A stretch of DNA of 64,000 nt from Muscardinus avellanarius (Eukaryota; Chordata; Mammalia; Rodentia; Gliridae). This document shows, in pieces, positions 33,197-64,000 of this stretch (its first letter is position 1; every line of letters begins with the position of its first letter). Location: contig OY726557.1 of the NCBI GenBank assembly GCA_963383645.1, positions 158,127,599-158,191,598 on the forward strand, in the 5' to 3' direction. Both the position numbers and the translations under genes were made by a program. Below the pieces are notes generated by a model. That model did not search any database, had not been told where the DNA came from, and was given only the letters and a program-made list of their open reading frames with translations.

Positions 33197-33212
33197 GAAA
33201 TATATTTAAAGT

Positions 33213-33685
33213 ATACTCTCTTCCAGAGTCTCTTCCCCACCCCCCCAAAAAAACCAAAATCTCTTCTCTTGTCCATAAAGCAGCAAATGGTAGGCAACAT
33301 CTAGAGAAAACGTTTAGCTTTCTCTTGAGCAGAATTATAGAATAACTCAAAACCCAACGTAGTATCTGCCATATGCTATGCACCCGTTAGTGCTTATTGA
33401 TCAAATTATGCCATTTCTTTTTTTCTCATCAAGCCTAGTATGTTACTGTTTACTAAAGCCAGGTACTTTAGATCGACACATCTAGCCCTTACAATAACTA
33501 GCACGTGGACATTGTTAGCAAGTTTTACAAGGCTGAGAGAGGTTAAGTAACCTGCCCAAAGCCTCACAACTACTTAGGAGTTCTAGGTTTCATACTTGCT
33601 CTTCCTCTCTGCCCTCAGTAGCTTTACGAAGATAAACAAGAAGAGAAAAGAAAAGAGGAAGAGAAAAGGAAAGAAAAACTAAGGA
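33213..33685. other. Unique sequence with a MIR-like trace
   Basis: ggttaagtaacctgcccaaa at 33541 is the reversed MIR core; an A/G-rich stretch follows at 33635-33680. Confidence 0.4.
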
Positions 33686-33714
33686 TCCAGGTGTGGTGAC
33701 TCATGCCTGTAAAC
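33686..33714 (+). mobile_element. Old SINE, first 30 bp (outer element)
   Basis: atccaggtgtggtgactcat followed by gcctgtaa; the rest resumes at about 33956 after an inserted SINE. Confidence 0.7.
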
Positions 33715-33718
33715 TTCA

Positions 33719-33720
<2 letters not shown>

Positions 33721-33755
<35 letters not shown>

Positions 33756-33949
33756 TTCTGGGGGTAGAACCCAGAGGCTTTCTACCTCCGGGCTACACTC
33801 CCAGACCTATTTTATATTTTACTTGGAAACAGGGTCTAAGTTGCTGAGAGCCTCACTAAGTAGCTGAGGCTGGCTTCGAACCTGTGTGATCCTCCTGTCT
33901 CAGCCTCCCAAGCGCAGGGATTACAAGCGTGCGCCACCACGCCCAGCTC
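33721..33949 (-). mobile_element. Type C SINE with (TG)n tail, nested in an old SINE
   Basis: Tail of about 16 TG units, then gggtagaacccagaggcttt to caccacgcccagct, reversed. The word atttgtg on both sides (33718 and 33951) is the likely target duplication. Confidence 0.88.
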
Positions 33950-34112
33950 GATTTGTGCCTTTAATCCCACTACCTGAGAGGCTAAGACAGGAGGACTACA
34001 GGTTTGAGACCAGCATCAGCAACTTAGCAAGACCCTGTTTAAAAAAAAAAAAATGGGTTGGGTGTGTAGCTTGGAAGTACAATGCCCCTGAGTTCAATCC
34101 CCAGTACCAATA
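33950..34112 (+). mobile_element. Old SINE, continuation of 33686-33714
   Basis: tgcctttaatcccactacct, ggtttgagaccagcatcagc, tgtagcttggaagtacaatg. Confidence 0.8.
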
Positions 34113-35827
34113 AACAAACAGATAGATAGGAAAACTAGTTAGTGTAGGATAGGAAGCAACCACATGAGAGCTGAAATGGATCTTAGATACTACCCAGATC
34201 AGTAGCCCTTGACCCTGGCTGAACATCTGAACCAGCTGGATAACTTTAAAAACTTTTACACAACCAGGCTTCATCCCAAATTAGTTGAGTCACTATTCCT
34301 CAGGGTGGGTCCAAGCATCCTTATTTTTTTTAAACAGCTTTTTAATGTGGAAAGTTCTAATGTTCCTAAGGTTAAGCACTCCTGGTCTAGTCTCATATTA
34401 AGACTGGATAACTGAGTCCTGGGCTCAAATGCAGGTATCCTAATTCCACATTGCCCTCTAGGAGTTTGCTTGAAGTTGGCTATTTTTTTTTTTTTTTTAC
34501 CACTTATTGTGCCACACGCTACAAAGAGGAAGGACTCTGCTCCTAGGATGGTCCTCGTGTGCCCCCTGGTGGGATGAAACGACAAGGAGACATAACCACC
34601 ACCACCACCCCGCGCAGAATTAATAAATTAGAGCGTGGAGCACTGCAGATCCCTTTATTGCCTAATCCAAATGCCACCCGACTGTAGGTTTACACACACC
34701 GGCTGCTTAGGTAGTGGGGTTCTACAACATCCTCATACAGTGAAGGAAAATCAACCATCCTGGGCTGGTGCAGTGCCTTGCCTCCAAAACCTTGCTATAT
34801 AATGCCAACTTCAGCATGCAAGGCACTGCCTACATAAAAACTCTGGAAGAAATTAAGGCAGTAGAGTCTTGTGGTTCACCTCACAGGGTTTTTATGCCAA
34901 ACAAACACAAGGACAAATTCAAGCTTCAGAATTTATTAATCACATAAACTTTGGTGAACTGTGTGGTATCTTTAGTTCTTACTTTGACCGTCTGTTACAG
35001 GGATCACTATAGCCTAATTTACACTAGTCTCTGTGGAAGCTAAATGTGCACACACGTGCTTGGCACTGTACCTGGAGTTTATTCAGCCCTCCCTTCCTTC
35101 CTGCCCACACGTGGTCTTTTAATATTCCTGCAGTGGGCCAACAATGGGTGTATTTCTGCCATGTCTGGACAAAACTCTCAAATGGAAAATGATGTTTTCA
35201 GCACAATTTGATATGACCTCTGTGCTGGCAGCCCCCCCACACCTCGTCCCTCAAAAAGGACCTGCCACTCCCCTCCCCCACAGTCCCTCACCAGAGGCTT
35301 CAACACCACCCCCCTGCACACAATAGTTAGAATTCTCATCTTTCCTTCATCAAAATACCTTTTGCGTATAGCCCTATTCTCCTTCCAGTAAGGAAAGGAT
35401 GAGGTGGTGAGAAGCCAGCAAAAGAGACAGAATGATCAGTGCAATAGGACTGAGACCCTGAGAGAGTGTTACCCGGGGCCAGTCAAGAGGATCTAAGATG
35501 GGGAAATGACCATTTGGATTCCATGCTGTGAGAGGAAGGCAGAGACTGCAGGGACAAGCAAAGCAAAGGTCGGGGGCCATTAGCAATGGCCCCTGAAGTA
35601 ATTTTGATATAGTGGTGAAATTCTGATTAGTGAAATTCTAATTGCAGTAAGAAACTGTAAGCATCATAGACTATTCTTTTGAGACAGTTTTCTATAAAGA
35701 ACCAAAATGGGAGGGTGTAGCTAGAGAGGGAAATGGTTTATTTTTGAGAAAGGAGAAATAGCATATTTATAATACCAATGGGAAGGTATTATTGAAGAAA
35801 AACTGGTGATGCAGAAAGAAAAGGGAG
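34113..35827. other. Repeat-poor intergenic stretch, 1.7 kb
   Basis: No SINE or L1 recognised. Several short open frames of both strands, none with domain or splice structure. T run at 34482-34498. Confidence 0.4.
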
Positions 35828-36030
35828 GATCCAGATGTAGGGGTACACATTTGTAATTCTAGTACTTAGGAGGCTGAAACAGGAGGATGGCAGGTTCATA
35901 GCCAACCTCAGATACTTAGTGAGGTACTCCACAACTTAGTGAGACACTGTTTCAAAATAAAAGAATAAAGTAGATATAGGAGTATAGCTCCACGGTAGAA
36001 TGCCCCTAAATTCAATTCCCAATACAAAAA
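35828..36030 (+). mobile_element. Old SINE
   Basis: atttgtaattctagtactta, ggttcatagccaacctcaga, tatagctccacggtagaatg. Confidence 0.8.
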
Positions 36031-36554
36031 AAGGGGGACCCTTCAGGAGAGGCTCAGGGGGAAGAAGATTCAGTGTAAAGGTGGAAGGTCTCAGAGGAAT
36101 ATAGACCAGGTAGGGACACAGACAGCAAGGGTAGGGGCCAAGCCTATGGGCACAGGTGTCCACATGTGAAGGTAAGTGTAAGGCACCTGTCAGCGTTTTC
36201 TTCCCATGGCTTCTGTTTCCTCTATGAATAGGAAGCAAAGCCACCAATGAGAGTAGTTGCTATTAAGTGAAATAAAATCTCACCACCAGAACACATGATA
36301 AGTGTTTTCACAAACAGAAAGTCTGCTAAAAATGCTTAATAAAATTCACGTATAATGTTAACTTAAAATTCAAACAACAAACACATGTATGATGCTCTGA
36401 ATTTTCTTTATTTTTTAACAATTATTTAAACTACTCTATACAACACTCTAACATTTTCTAAAACCTCTGCAAAATGTTGGGGTGCAATTGGACTCCATTT
36501 ATCTACCATCAAAATAGCATGCAAACACTTATTTTTTTCAGAAATATATTTAAA
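36031..36554. other. Unique intergenic sequence
   Basis: No repeat or gene recognised. Confidence 0.4.
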
Positions 36555-36752
36555 GCTGGGCATGGTGGCGCACGCTTGTAATCCCAGCATTCGGGAGGCT
36601 GAGACTGGAGGATCATGGTTCGCAGACAGCCTCAGCTACTTAGTGAGGCCCTCTGCAACTTAGTAAGACCGTTTCAAAATAAAGAATAAAAATAGGGCAG
36701 AGGGTGTGGCTCAGAGGTCAAATGCCCCTGGGTTCCATTCCCCAGATCTGCA

Positions 36753-36755
<3 letters not shown>
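36555..36755 (+). mobile_element. Type A SINE
   Basis: gatcatggttcgcagacagc and tgtggctcagaggtcaaatg. Confidence 0.9.
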
Positions 36756-36784
<29 letters not shown>

Positions 36785-36785
36785 C
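36756..36785 (+). repeat. (GAAA)n tail
   Basis: About seven gaaa units in the SINE tail. Confidence 0.9.
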
Positions 36786-36867
36786 ATTTAACTTTGTGGG
36801 ATTCTTTTAAGTAATAGTATATTTAAATTACACATACCACAGTGAGAATTTACACCATACATACAAC

Positions 36868-37077
36868 TGTGTGTGTGTGTGTGTTACTGAGGAGTGAAAC
36901 CAGTGATATCCTATATCTGAAATACGCCCCATGCCTTTTTATTGTTTTCTTTTTTGAAACAGGGTCTCACTAGGTTGATAAAGAGTCTTAATATATTGCT
37001 GAGGTGATCCTCAAATCTGTGATCCTCCAGTCTCAGCCTCCCAAGTACTGGGATTATAAGCATTCTACCATGCCCAG
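36868..37077 (-). mobile_element. Old SINE
   Basis: gaggagtgaaaccagtgata to tctaccatgcccag, reversed, with a TG run in the tail. Confidence 0.78.
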
Positions 37078-37092
37078 ATGCATATAATTTTT

Positions 37093-37288
37093 TTTTTGTG
37101 TGTGTGGTACTGGGGTTCCTGGAAACCCTACTACCTCTGGGCTACACTCCCAGACCTATTTTTTTTTAATATTTTTTATTTGGAAACAAGGTCTCCTAAG
37201 CCAGAGAACCTGGCTACGAACCTGCGTGATCATCCTGTCTCTGCCTCCCAAGTGCGGGGATTACAAGCGTGCACCACCACACCTGGCA
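37093..37288 (-). mobile_element. Type B SINE with target duplication, nearest repeat to the PIWIL4 stop
   Basis: ggggttcctggaaaccctac and taagccagagaacctggcta, reversed. The word catataatttttt flanks it (from 37080 and from 37289). It is in the sense direction for PIWIL4 and offers an AATAAA about 310 bp past the stop codon. Confidence 0.88.
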
Positions 37289-37487
37289 TCATATAATTTT
37301 TTAAAAATACAACAACATACATTTCTTTTGAACTGTTCCAAATTAAGATGTTTTGGGTTTTCCCTCAGAAGTTAAAACTAAGCTCAGTCCCTTTTCCCCA
37401 GGCACAGCCTCAAGCTTTTGGCAGATCTGGACAAAATACCAACTACTTCTTGGAGTCTTCATCTAGTGATGCCAGTGGCCCCTGTTA

Positions 37488-61135
<23,648 letters not shown>

Positions 61136-61364
61136 CTGTTGATAGAGGTATTTCAAATAATTCAAGAGTTGGTTTTGTCAAGATTTTGTAATCATTAGAG
61201 ATGGAGTCATAACTTATTAAGCAGGGGCTGTTTTTTTCTCTTTAGGATTTTTGGCTTTTATTTCTACTCATCCTCTTTTTATCTGTTTAAAAGAATTATG
61301 GGACAACTGTGCCCACATGGGAGATTCCGGGATGGGAAAAGGCTTTCAGTGGAGCACGCTGGTT

Positions 61365-61595
61365 AGAAAAATTAACCTCTGAACAAGGCATACCTGGGTT
61401 TAACGTCTACCTCTAACATTTAATAATGTGCAACCTTGAGTAAACTATTAAATCGTCAAAGCTGTGGTTTCCCTAGAGGCAAAATATCGGGATAATAAGG
61501 TAGTTATGTCACAGAGTTGATATGAAGATTAAATACTGTAATATAGGGAGAGTGCTTACCACAATGCCTGCCACATGCTTGTGCTTAATTAATTT
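61365..61595 (+). mobile_element. MIR SINE upstream of PIWIL4 exon w1
   Basis: acctgggtttaacgtctacc, gtgcaaccttgagtaaacta, tgtcacagagttgatatgaa and cttaccacaatgcctg are in MIR order; diverged. Confidence 0.6.
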
Positions 61596-61862
61596 AGATA
61601 GCATTATTCCTACTAACAAACTTATCCAAAAGGAGCTACTTGGAAACCTCTGAATAGGAAAAGGTCTTCTGGGAATATCTGATTAGTTATCTTGGGAGTG
61701 GATGGAGAATGAAAAGGGAAGAGATATGAGGATTTAAGTTTTTTCTCTCATTAAACCACTTTCAGTGATTAAGATCCACAGGATAGACAGGTGAGTGAGG
61801 AGAGTGTGAGACCTTACTATAAGCAATAATGGCAGTCTGTTTGTTTGTTTGTTTGTTTGTTT

Positions 61863-62072
61863 TTGCAGGTCTGGGGATGGAACCCAGGGGCATTCTACCT
61901 CCGAGGTACAACCCTGCCCTATTTTTTTTTTTAATTCTTTATTTTGAAACCGGGTCTCACTGAGTTGCAGAGGGCCTCACTAAGTAGCTGAGGCTGTCCG
62001 CGAACCGCGATCCTCCAGGTCTCAGCCTCCCGAATGCTGGGATTACAAGCGTGCGCCACCACGCCCGGCTCT
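61863..62072 (-). mobile_element. Type A SINE with (GTTT)n tail
   Basis: Tail of gttt units at 61838-61862, then gtctggggatggaacccagg to caccacgcccggct, reversed. Confidence 0.92.
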
Positions 62073-62811
62073 CCTTTATGTTTATACAGAAGTTTGTTTG
62101 TAACTTAGTATGCTTTATCATAGGTTAGGTTTTGCTTCGTGGAAGGATAATATGGATGACCTCTACCAAGCTATAAGTTCCAGCTTAATGGAAGCACTTT
62201 GACTTTGTTCCCTACACTTGAGATCCATACTTATGTATCTCTATTAAACCTCCACCTCCAAATTTAGGGAGGTTTGAACCACTGTCATTCCTCAATCGCT
62301 CATTATGTCTACCTACTAAGGTTATGTTTTGTCTGGTCTCATTGAATCCTCAGAATTAAATATTATGCTTCAGATTCTGTCTTCCCAAGATGACAGGCTG
62401 AGTAAGGTCATTAATGGCTACTAAACAGGGTAAGAGGCGTCACTGAAAGGCGGCAGGTGGACAAGTGAGGGAAACTAATCCACTGCTCAAAGGGGAAAAG
62501 CAGAATCTCCTCTCAAATAGGCTCAAGTCAGGAGGGGTGTCCAGGAAAATAAGAAAATGTGCATCCAAAAAATGGAGGCTCTGAAGCCACCGGCATGATA
62601 ACAGAGACACACATTTGTCATGTGAGAAACCTTTAAATAAGTTACAAAACATGATGTACAATACCATTTGCAAATTATATGCATTTGCAAATATCTGAAA
62701 AAATATTCATTCAATTATGATCCATCCATTAAGTATTACTGAGTTACTTCTTTATTTTGCTTATGTGAACTTCCAAATTCCTCCAGGAGGTAACATTATC
62801 TCTAACAATGA
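62073..62811. other. PIWIL4 intron, unique part upstream of w1
   Basis: No PIWIL4 exon or repeat recognised in about 740 bp. Confidence 0.4.
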
Positions 62812-63027
62812 TTTTTTTTTTTTTTTTTTGGTACTGGGGATGAAACCCAGGGGCATTCTACCTTAGAGCTACACCCTCCGCCCTATTTCTTATTCTTTAT
62901 TTTGACACAGGGTGTCACTGAGTTGCAAAGGGCCTCACTAAGTAGCTGAGGCTGTTCTCAAACTGCAATCCTCCTGTCTCAGCCTCCCAAATGCTGGGAT
63001 TACAAGTGTGTGCCACCATACCAGGCT
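62812..63027 (-). mobile_element. Type A-like SINE
   Basis: ggggatgaaacccaggggca to ccaccataccaggct, reversed; long T run at its left. Confidence 0.9.
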
Positions 63028-63057
63028 AAAAATATGTTTTAAAGAACAGTAACCATT

Positions 63058-63262
63058 TACCCAGGCATGGAAGCACACATCTGTAATCACAGCTACTCAG
63101 GAGAGTAAAGGAAGATCTAGAGTTCAAGGTCAGCCTGGGCAACTTAGTGAGACCTGTCTCAAAATAAAAAATAATAAAAGGACTGAGGGTATAGCTCAGT
63201 GGTAGAGTGCTTGCCTAGTATACATGAGGCCCTGGGTTTAATCCCAGTATTGAAAAAAAAAA
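63058..63262 (+). mobile_element. Ancestral-looking B1-ID composite SINE
   Basis: The right half tagctcagtggtagagtgct followed by tgcctagtatacatgaggcc keeps the full ID-element core, unlike types A-C, and the left half has gagttcaaggtcagcctggg as in classic B1. Confidence 0.88.
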
Positions 63263-63334
63263 AAGAAAAATTACCATTTTATAATAATATAAAGCAAGCT
63301 ACCAATGCAATTTTATTAGTAGCTACATTAAAAA

Positions 63335-63472
63335 GTAGCCAGGCATGGTGGCACATTTGTAATCCCAGTCTTTGGGAAGCTGAGACAGGAGGATCATGCA
63401 GGTTAGAAGCCAGTCTCAGCTTAGTGAGGCGCTCAGCAACTTAGTAAGACATTGTTTCCAAATAAAATATAA
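63335..63472 (+). mobile_element. Type C SINE, first part (outer element)
   Basis: aggcatggtggcacatttgt to tgtttccaaataaaatataa; resumed near 63701. Confidence 0.85.
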
Positions 63473-63474
63473 AA

Positions 63475-63700
63475 TAAGCCAGGCGTGGTGGCCCAGGCTT
63501 GTAATCCCCGCACTTGGGAGGCTGAGACAGGAGGATCGTACAGGTTTGAAGCCAGCCTCAGCTACTTACTGAGGCTTTCAGCAACTTAGTAAGACCCTGT
63601 TTCCAAATAAAGTATAAAAAAGGTCTGGGAGTATAGCCCGAAGGTAGAAAGCCTCTGGGTTCCACCCCTAGTACCACCAAAAAATAAATAAATAAATTAA
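63475..63700 (+). mobile_element. Type C SINE nested in a type C SINE
   Basis: ccaggcgtggtggcccaggc, gatcgtacaggtttgaagcc, tatagcccgaaggtagaaag, with an (aaat)n tail. Confidence 0.88.
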
Positions 63701-63785
63701 ATAAAATAAAATATAAAATAGGTCCGAGAGTATAGCCTGGAGATAGAAGTCCCCTGGTTTCATCCCCAGTGCCACACACACAAAA
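63701..63785 (+). mobile_element. Type C SINE, right half of the outer element
   Basis: The word aaataaaatataaaata is repeated at the junctions (about 63457 and 63704), then ggtccgagagtatagcctgg followed by tcatccccagtgccac. Confidence 0.85.
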
Positions 63786-63814
63786 AAGTTAAAAAGTAAC
63801 AATTTATTTGTTAG

Positions 63815-63930
63815 CTACCTATTATTTAGCAAGGCATCAAGCACACACCTGTAATCCCAATACTTGGGAGGCTGAAACAGAAGGATCACAGGTTCATGCC
63901 CTGTTTCAAAATAAAAATTAAAATAGGGCT
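63815..63930 (+). mobile_element. Old SINE with internal deletion, broken by the next SINE
   Basis: aggcatcaagcacacacctg, ggttcatgccctgtttcaaa (left half shortened), then aaaatagggctggt before the next element. Confidence 0.78.
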
Positions 63931-63931
63931 G

Positions 63932-64000
63932 GTAAGCTGGGAGTGGTGGCGCACGCTTGTAATCCCAGCATTTGGGAGGCTGAGACCAGAGGATCGCTGT
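63932..64000 (+). mobile_element. Type A-like SINE cut by the window end
   Basis: gctgggagtggtggcgcacg to gaccagaggatcgctgt. Confidence 0.88.

Noticed and set aside
63187..63240. Possible tRNA gene
   Set aside because: The tagctcagtggtagagtgct box belongs to the ID-like half of a SINE; there is no acceptor stem pairing.

Overview
The window is mammalian nuclear DNA, most likely from a rodent of the squirrel-related clade (Sciuridae, Aplodontiidae or Gliridae; beaver is less likely). The basis is about 65 copies of composite SINEs in which a 7SL-derived B1-like left half (gtggtg..cacgcttgtaatccc) is joined to an ID/tRNA-like right half (tgtagctcagaggtagaatgcccctgggttc). I recall such B1-dID elements being reported from those families. 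The usual ground-squirrel ID variant does not dominate here, so I do not name a species.

Three SINE types are distinguished throughout. Type A has ggttcgcggacagcc in the left half, a caaaataaag linker and a normal right half. Type C has caggttcgaagccagcctcag, a tttccaaataaa linker and a right half with cctctgggttcc. Type B lacks the middle of the left half, carries a short hairpin there (aagccagc-nnn-gctggctt) and ends in ggcttccaggaacccc. Entries marked 'old' are diverged members.

The only protein-coding gene I can support is the 3' half of PIWIL4 (HIWI2/MIWI2-type PIWI protein), on the minus strand at 37488-61135. Ten exons join in frame (1291 nt, 429 residues plus stop), each flanked by AG acceptors and GT donors, except that the terminal exon ends at the stop codon. 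They encode the end of the linker, the MID domain and the whole PIWI domain including the catalytic Asp, Asp and His. The upstream exons (N-terminal and PAZ regions) must lie beyond 64000. Its introns carry a 5'-truncated L1 with target-site duplication, older L1 pieces, many SINEs, MIRs, an inverted TG/CA microsatellite pair and a nearly perfect 401-bp tandem duplication.

From 1 to about 37400 the window looks intergenic, consistent with the region 3' of PIWIL4. It holds three solo LTRs of one retroviral family (4169-4849 plus; 6033-6710 and 7425-8098 minus), each flanked by a 5-bp target duplication (one base differs in the third). It also holds MaLR-like LTR fragments, MER5A-like DNA transposon pieces, a large decayed L1 block (28420-31270), microsatellites and SINEs, often nested. 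The most unusual item is at 33083-33212: a piece matching only the span from the inferred LTR start site to the poly(A) site, with a poly(A) tail and a 17-bp target duplication. It looks like an R-only LTR transcript that was retrotransposed.

Regions 900-1440, 1823-4130, 8180-8975, 14475-15965, 16375-17180 and 34115-35827 are the main stretches with little or no recognisable repeat and no gene that I can defend.
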